Below, piece after piece: positions 1-6,161 of a DNA stretch of 10,520 nucleotides. A program made the translations under genes and the position numbers. Position 1 is the first letter of the stretch. Every line of letters starts with the position of its first letter. The stretch spans positions 1 to 10,520 of the forward strand of contig CAIPRZ010000145.1 in the NCBI GenBank assembly GCA_903867585.1, in the 5' to 3' direction. The notes beneath the pieces are model-generated. The model had not been told where the DNA came from, searched no databases, and saw only the letters and a list, made by a program, of their open reading frames with translations. This DNA is from an uncultured Chlamydiae bacterium (GTDB lineage Bacteria; Chlamydiota; Chlamydiia; Chlamydiales; Rhabdochlamydiaceae).

Positions 1-170
1 ACAAGGGCTAACAGCAACGCTGCGCCCAAGACGACATAGAGACCTACGCCCCTCGCAATGAGCCAGTACAATGTGCTTTTGCGCATCGCGGCCCACGCGA
101 CAATTACCCCGTGTGCGATGAAGGCGAATACCATCATAAGATCTAGCCTGGCCATGCGCTTCAAAAACAT
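1..170 (-). CDS. Partial membrane-protein frame in foreign-looking DNA
   Basis: On the minus strand an uninterrupted frame starts at the ATG at 170-168 (second ATG at 155) and runs off the left edge, giving 56 codons. It encodes two hydrophobic stretches, roughly residues 10-29 (LMMVFAFIAHGVIVAWAAM) and 38-56 (containing VGLYVVLGAALLLAL), separated by a short basic loop (MRKST), so it looks like the start of a small multi-pass inner-membrane protein. I do not recognise the family. The three plus-strand frames all hit stops within about 60 bases. Base composition is about 54% G+C against a clearly AT-rich remainder, and codons such as GCG, CGC and GTC are favoured, unlike the neighbours. No Shine-Dalgarno site precedes the ATG, so the real start may lie beyond the junction and be lost. 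The segment may be real foreign DNA or an assembly chimera; I favour the latter. Confidence 0.4.
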   Translation of the reverse strand, partial: MFLKRMARLDLMMVFAFIAHGVIVAWAAMRKSTLYWLIARGVGLYVVLGAALLLAL

Positions 171-195
171 GCCATCAAAGTCTTTGTGTGGATGC
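171..195. other. Composition junction between foreign-looking and chlamydial-looking DNA
   Basis: Around here the DNA changes from GC-rich with a membrane-protein frame on the minus strand to AT-rich with a methyltransferase frame on the plus strand. The methyltransferase sequence becomes convincing from about 188. Upstream in the same frame (140-187) the codons give no recognisable methyltransferase sequence, and a TAA stops the frame at 137-139. No inverted repeat, target duplication or tRNA end is visible at the boundary. The exact breakpoint cannot be placed to the base. Confidence 0.5.
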
Positions 196-547
196 TTTTG
201 ATTACTTAGCAAACACAGACCTTTCAGAATTTGATCTTATTATACTTGATCCTCCAGCTTTTGCAAAAAAACGGCAAGATATTGAAAATGCTTCTAAAGG
301 TTATAAAAAGCTATTCAAGCAGGTACTTTCTAAAATGAAAGAGGGGGCTATTTTATACGCGGCTTCTTGTTCTTATTTTGTGGATGAAAAGCTTTTTGAA
401 AAGCTTTTATTACAAGCAGCCATGGAGACTCGGGTTGTTTTGAAGTTTTTGTTTACGCAACTGGATGCCATTGATCATCCTCGCCTTCTTGCTCATAAAG
501 AGGGGAGTTATCTTAAAGGATTTTGCCTGCAGATCTTTAAGTCATAA
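188..547 (+). CDS. RlmI-like 23S rRNA (cytosine-C5)-methyltransferase, C-terminal fragment
   Basis: This 119-residue frame is the C-terminal third of a class I SAM-dependent RNA methyltransferase of the RlmI type, which in other bacteria makes m5C1962 in 23S rRNA. The visible signatures are FDLIILDPPAF at residues 15-25 (motif IV, substrate cytosine contact) and SCS at 60-62, whose Cys61 corresponds to the catalytic nucleophile. A DHP motif near residue 97 and a C-terminal GFCLQIFKS strand follow. Full-length relatives are near 390 residues, with an N-terminal PUA domain and the SAM-binding motif I, so about two thirds is missing here. The nominal GTG at 188 is only the first start-like codon in the remaining frame and is unlikely to be a true start. 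The stop overlaps the 3' end of the convergent transporter gene by 11 bases. The family call is good; whether the gene is whole in the organism depends on the junction. Confidence 0.75.
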   Translation: MDAFDYLANTDLSEFDLIILDPPAFAKKRQDIENASKGYKKLFKQVLSKMKEGAILYAASCSYFVDEKLFEKLLLQAAMETRVVLKFLFTQLDAIDHPRLLAHKEGSYLKGFCLQIFKS

Positions 548-1985
548 CAGGGGTTTTATTCTGGATCTGCCCAGAAATATGTAACACTCCGTGAATAGAA
601 AAACCGACAGCGATACAAGAAATCAGCGCCGCAGCTGGAAGTCCCCCTTGAAAGGTTCCAAAAAGAGAAAATAGAGATTGATTAATCCCAGCTGCTAAAC
701 AGTAGCCTGTTCTTGAAGCTAGCCCGTCGATGACAAGTTTACCTTTAGATTTTAAATCTTCACTTAATGGGAAATAAGCCAATTCTTTTGATGCATCAAA
801 TAGAGTTCCTTTAATCGCTCGACAAAAACAAAACTGGATAGATCCAAAAAGAAGGGCTAATTTCAACGGAGTTAGACCAAAATAGCCTGAAAGTTGCTGC
901 ATCCATGATTTTTCTGCCCCAAATACTAGAGTGAAAAAGATAATAGAGAGGCCAATTGCTGATGGGGTGACAAGGGCCGCTGTTTTCCAGGTTTTTTTAA
1001 GTAAAAGAATCGGTGTCACAAAGACAGCAGAAATCAGAGTCAGCACGCTTGTCCAAAAGGTAAGCTGTCCATTGTACTCACAGTAAGCGTTAGGGCTTGG
1101 GCAAGCCTTTTTAAGAAGGTCTAGGAAAAAGACTTCAAATAAAAAATAAGCGATGTAGTCAGCAATAATGATGACGCCCATCGAAAACAGGTACCGATTT
1201 TGAATAAAGGCTTGCAGAGAGTCTTTAAAAGAAATTTTTGGTTTTGAGTCGGTATAATTTTCTTTGATTGAGACTTTATTTTTTAAAATAGCAAATAGAC
1301 CCATCATTCCGACCCCTACAAGGGTCATGACAAGGGTTAACATCAAATAGGTAGAATGCCATTTATCATACCCGTGTGAAGAGAGAAAAAAGTGGCTAAT
1401 TTTTGCTGAAATAACTGTAAGTGGGCCGGCAAGAAGTCCCCCGATACTTCCACCTAGTAGAATAGGGGAGTACATCCCCTTTGCCTCTTTTAAAGACAAA
1501 GAGCGATTCAAAAATCCAAAAAATAAAAGGCTTAAAATAGCCACTTTCCAAAGTTCGGCTGCTATATAGTAAGATCCTGAGGTCCAGTTCTTACAGAGCA
1601 GATACAGACTGGTTACTTTTTTTAATATCTCAGGAGGAGAGACAAAATTTTCTAGGACCTCTTTTAGGGGATAAATAACAAAGGCATGGAGATTAAAAAA
1701 GCCAAGAAATAGAAGAGTTACTAAAAAAAATACTTTTACTTGAGAATATTTTCTCATAAAAAGCGAGATGACATAGACCAGTAAAAATGTAAGAGGCAGT
1801 AGTCCCCACAGTTGAATGGCTGGAATGAGTTCAGCTCCAGCTTCTGTGCAACTGACAACAAGGGTGTTTCGTAGAGAGCGGAGGATGGAATAGTTAACAT
1901 TAATTAGGCAGACGATACTAAATGATAGCAAAAATACGATAGTGGACTCTTTTTCTTTAAGAAAAGAACGTATTTTAGAAAGCAT
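537..1985 (-). CDS. Tlc/NTT-family nucleotide transporter
   Basis: A 482-residue polytopic inner-membrane protein of the ATP/ADP-translocase (Tlc, NTT) family, used by intracellular bacteria to take nucleotides from the host. Family landmarks appear in order: NYSILRSLRNTLVV at 31-44 (usual form NYTILRDTKDTLVV), GAELIP near 50, FVIYP near 103, YYIAAELW and LSLLFF in the central part, FEVFFLDLLKK followed by a YNGQLTFWTS segment, and FDASKELAYFPLSEDLKSKGK near 400. About 11-12 membrane segments are apparent. Length is near the family's ~500. In the first signature, the Lys that is normally followed by Asp is Arg39-Asn40, and the preceding Asp is Ser37. This suggests a specialised paralogue rather than the standard ATP/ADP exchanger. 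It lies 92 bases downstream of nadK in the same orientation. Family certain; substrate (ATP/ADP, other NTPs or NAD) not decidable from sequence alone. Confidence 0.93.
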   Translation of the reverse strand: MLSKIRSFLKEKESTIVFLLSFSIVCLINVNYSILRSLRNTLVVSCTEAGAELIPAIQLWGLLPLTFLLVYVISLFMRKYSQVKVFFLVTLLFLGFFNLHAFVIYPLKEVLENFVSPPEILKKVTSLYLLCKNWTSGSYYIAAELWKVAILSLLFFGFLNRSLSLKEAKGMYSPILLGGSIGGLLAGPLTVISAKISHFFLSSHGYDKWHSTYLMLTLVMTLVGVGMMGLFAILKNKVSIKENYTDSKPKISFKDSLQAFIQNRYLFSMGVIIIADYIAYFLFEVFFLDLLKKACPSPNAYCEYNGQLTFWTSVLTLISAVFVTPILLLKKTWKTAALVTPSAIGLSIIFFTLVFGAEKSWMQQLSGYFGLTPLKLALLFGSIQFCFCRAIKGTLFDASKELAYFPLSEDLKSKGKLVIDGLASRTGYCLAAGINQSLFSLFGTFQGGLPAAALISCIAVGFSIHGVLHISGQIQNKTPVMT

Positions 1986-1995
1986 AAAATGAGCC

Positions 1996-2008
1996 TATTT
2001 TAATTATA
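1996..2008 (-). promoter_or_regulatory. Possible -10 element before the NTT gene
   Basis: Within the 92-base gap between nadK and the transporter, the minus strand carries a perfect TATAAT at 2008-2003, which would start transcription near 1996, about ten bases before the ATG. No good -35 lies 16-18 bases upstream; the nearest TTGAAG is 27 bases away. A lone -10 match in AT-rich DNA is weak evidence, but the gap is the largest within this gene string and could give the transporter its own promoter. Confidence 0.3.
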
Positions 2009-2077
2009 TGAAGTTTACATCTTAAAGGGCATAGCCTTCAAGGTAAGAAAAACTAAAAGGGTTAGTTAAAAAATTTA

Positions 2078-2899
2078 CTAATAGCGGAGCCTGCCTTGCC
2101 AATTCAATTTGGTGCGTAGGGTGGCGTAGTATTCACAGCGATTAAGTTTTACTAATTTAAACTTTCTTTTTGATTTTTTGATAATGCAAGATTCCCCAGA
2201 AGATAGGGGTAATACCCAAGAACCATCAAAGCGGACCTCGACTTTACTTTCAGGAGTCAAATACTGAAGTTTAATCTCGTGGCTTGCTGAGATTACAAGG
2301 GGACGATTAGAGATAGTATGAGGACAGATAGGGGTGATGACGACTGCATCCATTTCCGGACTTAAAATAGGACCACCAGCTGCAAGGGAATAGGCGGTTG
2401 ACCCGTTAGGTGTTGAAATAATAATTCCGTCGGCTTCAAAGGTATTGAAATAACTTCCATCTACATGAACTGCGATTTGAACAATGGCAGGAAAGGCTCC
2501 ACGGTGAATGATAATATCATTACACGCAAACTCTCCGGGATGATCAGAGTGGGTGGATTCTAAAATGAGCCTTTCTTGAACAGTAAATTTCCCTTCAAGG
2601 AATTCCTGCAAGCTTGGATAGATGTCTGAAGTTTGAATATCAGCCATAAAACCAAGATGGCCTACATTGACCCCAAGGATTGGGATATCCACATCAGGAT
2701 AATGGTGTTTTAATTTTAAGATAGTCCCATCTCCCCCAAGAGTCATAAGAAAATCCATTTTTTTTAAATCCCCATGCGGAGCTTTAAAATCTTCAAAAAT
2801 AAAACCCTGATGTTTCTGGGCTTCTAGAAATTCTTTGATGCTAATGGCTAGAGCTTTGGATTGCTGAATAGCCATGTTGGGGAAAAGGGCAATTTTCAT
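2078..2899 (-). CDS. nadK: NAD kinase
   Basis: A 273-residue ATP-NAD kinase that phosphorylates NAD to NADP in the cytosol. It has the catalytic GGDGT at residues 55-59, GVNVGHLGFM at 76-85, the ND pair at 127-128 and the long DGIIISTPNGSTAYS segment at 157-171 that binds NAD, followed by AAGGPI and a C-terminal FDG strand. Length is normal for the bacterial family. Its ATG overlaps the xseB stop (ATGA, bases 2899-2896). No Shine-Dalgarno site is visible upstream, so translation is probably coupled to xseB. The transporter gene follows 92 bases downstream. All key motifs are intact, so it should be active. Confidence 0.96.
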   Translation of the reverse strand: MKIALFPNMAIQQSKALAISIKEFLEAQKHQGFIFEDFKAPHGDLKKMDFLMTLGGDGTILKLKHHYPDVDIPILGVNVGHLGFMADIQTSDIYPSLQEFLEGKFTVQERLILESTHSDHPGEFACNDIIIHRGAFPAIVQIAVHVDGSYFNTFEADGIIISTPNGSTAYSLAAGGPILSPEMDAVVITPICPHTISNRPLVISASHEIKLQYLTPESKVEVRFDGSWVLPLSSGESCIIKKSKRKFKLVKLNRCEYYATLRTKLNWQGRLRY

Positions 2900-3165
2900 A
2901 AGGTATTTGTCGCTATTCGTGAAGGGTTAAACTCTTGGATAATAGGTTCTTCATTTTCATTCAAGGCGATTTGTCCATCCCGATCTTTAATAAGGGTAGA
3001 GATTGTGTTTTCTGCGTTTTTTAATTTTTCTTCGCAAAAACGGGATAGGCTATCGGCTTCTTTATAGAGATTGACCGCTTTATCCAAAGGGACCTGTCCT
3101 GAATTCATAAGGCTTAAGATCTCTTCAAGCCTTTTAAAAGCTTCTTCGTAGGTTTTATTTTCCAT
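2896..3165 (-). CDS. xseB: Exodeoxyribonuclease VII small subunit
   Basis: An 89-residue XseB, the small helical subunit that binds the extended C-terminal helices of XseA to form exonuclease VII, which degrades single-stranded DNA from both ends during repair. The family pattern is clear: F-KRLEEIL near residues 10-16, SGQVPLDKAVNLYKEA, then L--FCEEKLKNAE near 40-51. I chose the ATG at 3165 (MENKTYEEAF) because the family begins there and GAGA lies eight bases upstream. A start at 3201 would add 12 residues unlike XseB and overlap xseA by 47 bases. With the chosen start the overlap with xseA is 11 bases. A charged tail of about 30 residues after the helical core is somewhat longer than in the common ~75-80 residue proteins. 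Confidence 0.93.
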   Translation of the reverse strand: MENKTYEEAFKRLEEILSLMNSGQVPLDKAVNLYKEADSLSRFCEEKLKNAENTISTLIKDRDGQIALNENEEPIIQEFNPSRIATNTL

Positions 3166-4573
3166 AAGTATTCTCGTTTGCTGAGGATTTATTAATAACA
3201 TTTACAAGGCAACTTCCATCTTTAAGCTTAAGTCTTAAGCAGTGATTTTGCTCAAGATCTAAAATAGAGGTATAAAGATTTTGGCCGTCAGGGCTTTCCA
3301 TGATCGCATACCCTTTGGAGAGGACGTTTTCTGGATGAAGCATTTTTAAAAGTTCTTGAATACGATAAAATGAGGAGTTTCTATCTTTAATATATTGAGG
3401 CCAGCGCTGCTTTAAAGAGTGAGCCACTAGATGATTTTTATGATCAAGGGTATCTAAAATGATTTGCCCTTTTGCTGAGAGTTGGTGAATCAAGTTTTTA
3501 AGCCTTAGTCTTTTTTCTTTAACCTGATTATCTGGTTTAAGATTATAGAGTAGCCCTTTTTTAGCTTGGAAACGGGATTTAATCTGCTCGAAATGAGAAC
3601 TAAAAAGAAGTTCAAGTTTGGATTGAATATTTTCCATACTAAAATAGTAATTTTGTAAAAGCATCGAGGCCGAACAAAGCTCTGGCCTTTTTTGTATTTG
3701 CAGAAGAAGTTTTTTATCAGAGGCTATTTTTTTATGAAAAAGCTGAGAGATGGTTTTAAATAGAGCCCTTACTTGCTCCATAAATTCTTGGATATCAATT
3801 AAAGCCATTTCAGCAGCAGCTGTTGGTGTCGGAGCTCTGACATCTGCCACAAAATCGGCTAAGGTAAAATCGGTTTCATGACCGACAGCTGAAATGACTG
3901 GAATTTGAGATCTATAGATGGCCTCAACTACTTTTTCTTCATTAAAACACCAAAGATCTTCTAGGCTTCCGCCACCGCGACCGACAATGATGATGTCACA
4001 GAGCTTATGTTTATTCATAAAATCAAGGGCGCAGGCAATTTCTTGGCTAGAGCCTTCTCCCTGCACTTTGCAGGGAATCAAAACAAGCTTAAATCCACTA
4101 TGTCTTCTTCCCAGGGTGTGAATGATATCTTGGATGACAGCGCCAGTACTTGAGGTAATAACTCCAATAGTTTTAGCAAAGCGGGGGAGCTTTTTTTTGC
4201 GGCTTTGATCAAAGTATCCTTTTTCTGCATATTTTCTCTTTAAGGCTTCAAGCTGGGCTAAAAGGTCACCAAGCCCTTTATGTTGGATTTCTTTAACGAT
4301 TAGTTGATAATTGCCTTTGGGGGTAAAAACACTTAAATTGCCGGTGGCAATAATTTGATCCCCATCTTTAAGTTGTGACTTTATTCTTAAAGCATCCCCT
4401 CGAAAAAGGGCGCAGCTTATTTGAGATTGATCATCTTTAAGCGTGTAATAGTAATGGCCTGAGCTTTGAAGTCGTAGATTGGAAATTTCTCCTGAAATTT
4501 GTAGAGTACTAAATGAGCCCTCTAGTGTTTTTTTTATCGCAACAGATATCTGTGAAACCGTATAAATAGTCAT
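3155..4573 (-). CDS. xseA: Exodeoxyribonuclease VII large subunit
   Basis: A 472-residue catalytic subunit of exonuclease VII. Residues 1-100 form the N-terminal OB fold (ISGEISNLRLQSSGHYYYTLKD), which binds single-stranded DNA. The catalytic domain follows with GVITSSTGAVIQDI at 137-150, GRGGGSLEDLWCFNEE at 198-213 and VGHETDFTLADFVADVRAPTP at 230-250. It therefore keeps the conserved Asp, Arg and His-Glu-x-Asp residues of the family. Residues from about 255 to 400 are rich in Lys, Gln and Leu, fitting the long coiled coil that docks XseB, and a small C-terminal strand domain (LSKGYAIM) ends the protein. The start at 4573 has no recognisable Shine-Dalgarno site but aligns with the family start (IYTVSQI). 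It is first in a string running xseA, xseB, nadK and the NTT transporter, and is divergent from tpiA. Length and motifs are normal. Confidence 0.96.
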   Translation of the reverse strand: MTIYTVSQISVAIKKTLEGSFSTLQISGEISNLRLQSSGHYYYTLKDDQSQISCALFRGDALRIKSQLKDGDQIIATGNLSVFTPKGNYQLIVKEIQHKGLGDLLAQLEALKRKYAEKGYFDQSRKKKLPRFAKTIGVITSSTGAVIQDIIHTLGRRHSGFKLVLIPCKVQGEGSSQEIACALDFMNKHKLCDIIIVGRGGGSLEDLWCFNEEKVVEAIYRSQIPVISAVGHETDFTLADFVADVRAPTPTAAAEMALIDIQEFMEQVRALFKTISQLFHKKIASDKKLLLQIQKRPELCSASMLLQNYYFSMENIQSKLELLFSSHFEQIKSRFQAKKGLLYNLKPDNQVKEKRLRLKNLIHQLSAKGQIILDTLDHKNHLVAHSLKQRWPQYIKDRNSSFYRIQELLKMLHPENVLSKGYAIMESPDGQNLYTSILDLEQNHCLRLKLKDGSCLVNVINKSSANENTYGK

Positions 4574-4638
4574 AAGTTAGGGAGTTTGTGGTTTAGTCAC
4601 AATAGCGTCAAATAGCCTTAATTTTTAGGAGTTACACT
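4574..4638. promoter_or_regulatory. Divergent intergenic region xseA / tpiA
   Basis: These 65 bases must hold the start signals for both the xseA string and the tpiA operon unless transcription enters from elsewhere. I find no strong sigma-70 pair. On the minus strand a TTGACG lies near the middle without a convincing -10; on the plus strand TTGTGG and TCAAAT sit 16 bases apart, both poor. A small inverted repeat, TTGTG (4586-4590) and CACAA (4598-4602) with a 7-base spacer, overlaps these candidates and could be an operator, but five base pairs is little. A clear ribosome binding site AGGAG at 4627-4631 serves tpiA. Confidence 0.4.
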
Positions 4639-5364
4639 ATGAAAAAGTTTATCGTGGGAAATTGGAAAATGCAAAAGCTTTTTTCAGAGATCCATCCTTA
4701 CTTTAAAGTTTTTAAACATAAAATAAACTCTAATCATATTGAAGTGGGTTTGGCAGTTCCCAGTTTATATATTAAACCCTGTCTTGAGGAAATGATAAAT
4801 ACCCCATTTATACTAGGGGCTCAAGATGTTTCAATGCATGATTTAGGAGCTTTTACCGGCGAAGTTGCCGCTTCTCAACTCTGTTCAATGCCTGTAACAT
4901 TTTCCCTTGTTGGCCACTCAGAAAGACGGCAACATTTTCATGAGACCTCTGATGCAGTTATTAAAAAAGCTCATAAGCTTCAACAGCAAGGCCTTTTAAG
5001 TATTGTGTGCATAGGGGAAACACTTGAACAAAAGAAAGATTTTAAAAAAGTGTTAGCTGCCCAATTAGAGGGGGTTTTCTCTCTTAATCCAGCCCTTCTT
5101 ATGATTGCTTACGAACCGGTTTGGGCTATTGGAACTGGGCAGACCGCAAGTATTGAGGATATTAAAACAGCCCACCAATACATAAAATCTTTTTTAAAAG
5201 AAGGTTCTCGGGATTTTTATGCCGTTAAGGTATTATATGGTGGATCGGTTAATGAAACCAATGCGGCCTCTATTTTAGCCCTGGACGATGTGGGGGGACT
5301 TTTAATTGGAGGAGCCTGTTTGGATCCTGTTAAATTTGAAAAATTAATTGCTCAACTGGGCTAA
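4639..5364 (+). CDS. tpiA: Triosephosphate isomerase
   Basis: A 241-residue TIM-barrel enzyme interconverting dihydroxyacetone phosphate and glyceraldehyde 3-phosphate in glycolysis. Catalytic residues are present: Asn8 and Lys10 in GNWKM, His93 in VGHSERR, and the base Glu159 in AYEPVWAIGTG, whose flexible loop 6 spans about 160-167. The phosphate-binding YGGSVN (200-205) and GGLLIGGACLD (219-229) close the barrel. It is only slightly shorter than the ~250 usual for the family. The ATG at 4639 is supported by AGGAG seven bases upstream. It is first in a tight tpiA-secG-def group, with four bases to secG. Nothing looks damaged. Confidence 0.97.
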   Translation: MKKFIVGNWKMQKLFSEIHPYFKVFKHKINSNHIEVGLAVPSLYIKPCLEEMINTPFILGAQDVSMHDLGAFTGEVAASQLCSMPVTFSLVGHSERRQHFHETSDAVIKKAHKLQQQGLLSIVCIGETLEQKKDFKKVLAAQLEGVFSLNPALLMIAYEPVWAIGTGQTASIEDIKTAHQYIKSFLKEGSRDFYAVKVLYGGSVNETNAASILALDDVGGLLIGGACLDPVKFEKLIAQLG

Positions 5365-5368
5365 ATTT

Positions 5369-5608
5369 ATGACTTTTTTATTTTATTTTGTACTTTCACT
5401 TTTCTTTCTTAACTGTTTAGTTTTATCGATTTTCGTTCTTGTCCAAGAATCACGCTCGATGGGACTTGGCGCCTCTTTTGGTGGGGATGCGGGAACCTCT
5501 TTATTTGGTACTTCAACAGCTGATATTTTAAAAAAATTAACAGCAGCTTCTGGGATTATTTTTGCTGCGTTATGTTTTATTTTATCAATTTGGACCTCTA
5601 TATCTTAA
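5369..5608 (+). CDS. secG: Preprotein translocase subunit SecG
   Basis: A 79-residue two-spanning membrane protein that stimulates SecYEG-mediated export across the inner membrane. The first membrane helix covers about residues 3-24. The SecG core follows: LVQESRSMGLGASFGG, then SLFGTSTADILKKLTA, and a second helix from about 56 to 77. I chose the ATG at 5369, four bases after the tpiA stop. A TTG at 5348 would add seven residues but lies inside tpiA. There is no strong ribosome binding site, so coupling to tpiA translation is likely. SecG between tpiA and another housekeeping gene is a common bacterial arrangement. Confidence 0.93.
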   Translation: MTFLFYFVLSLFFLNCLVLSIFVLVQESRSMGLGASFGGDAGTSLFGTSTADILKKLTAASGIIFAALCFILSIWTSIS

Positions 5609-5621
5609 GGTAAGATAGTTT

Positions 5622-6161
5622 ATGCAGCGCGTCATTTGTATGCTGGGCGATCCCATTTTAAGAAAAAAGGCGTCCGATATTAAAGAGTTTGATGCTTCCT
5701 TACAGACTCTTATAGACGATATGATAGAGACTATGGATGCAAGTAACGGAATAGGACTTGCTGCTCCTCAAATTGGAGTCTGTTTAAATCTATTTGTCTT
5801 AAGAAATTATCTAGATATCGACTCTGATGAGGTAGAGCTTTCAGATCCTGAGGTCTACATTAACCCTAAAATCACCTATAGATCACAAGAAGTTGAGCTT
5901 GATGAAGAGGGGTGTTTATCTATTCCAGGAGTAAGAGCTTCTGTTTATAGACCTCAAGTTGTCCATATCGAAGCTCTAGATAGACATGGCAAAAGTTTCA
6001 AACAAGTCATTGAAGGGTTTAATGCTAGAGTCCGTTTGCATGAATTTGATCACCTAAATGGCATTTTATTTATCGATCTCATTTCAAAAAATGAGAGAAA
6101 AAAAATGAAAGCCGATCTTCAAAAAATCGAAGAAAACACCAAAAAGTCTTTAGGGGCTTAA
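5622..6161 (+). CDS. def: Peptide deformylase
   Basis: A 179-residue metalloenzyme that removes the formyl group from the N-terminal methionine of new proteins. The three family motifs are intact: GIGLAAPQIG at 43-52, EEGCLS at 95-100 with metal ligand Cys98, and HEFDH at 140-144 with metal ligands His140 and His144 and catalytic Glu141. The C-terminal helix is Lys- and Glu-rich (NERKKMKADLQKIEEN). Length is normal. It begins 13 bases after the secG stop, with AAGG at 5607-5610 as a distant ribosome binding site, and is probably the last gene of the tpiA operon. Its 3' end overlaps the convergent lptD-like gene by 12 bases, so no terminator fits between them. Confidence 0.97.
   Translation: MQRVICMLGDPILRKKASDIKEFDASLQTLIDDMIETMDASNGIGLAAPQIGVCLNLFVLRNYLDIDSDEVELSDPEVYINPKITYRSQEVELDEEGCLSIPGVRASVYRPQVVHIEALDRHGKSFKQVIEGFNARVRLHEFDHLNGILFIDLISKNERKKMKADLQKIEENTKKSLGA

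Noticed and set aside
537..1985. Rickettsial origin on the basis of the Tlc transporter
   Set aside because: Rickettsiae, as far as known, lack glycolytic enzymes such as triosephosphate isomerase, whereas here tpiA is intact nearby; the gene set fits Chlamydiota better.
2861..3067. Plus-strand frame of 68 codons
   Set aside because: It lies opposite nadK and xseB, has no recognisable protein pattern, and is fully explained as a shadow of those two well-supported genes.
3166..3201. Upstream ATG extension of xseB
   Set aside because: The extra 12 residues do not resemble XseB and deepen the overlap with xseA to 47 bases; the ATG at 3165 has a better ribosome binding site.
3918..4121. Plus-strand frame of 67 codons
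   Set aside because: It lies antisense to the conserved catalytic domain of xseA and has low-complexity Ser/Pro/Met content typical of a shadow frame.
5348..5368. TTG start extending secG by seven residues
   Set aside because: It lies inside tpiA, while an ATG four bases after the tpiA stop matches the usual SecG N-terminus.
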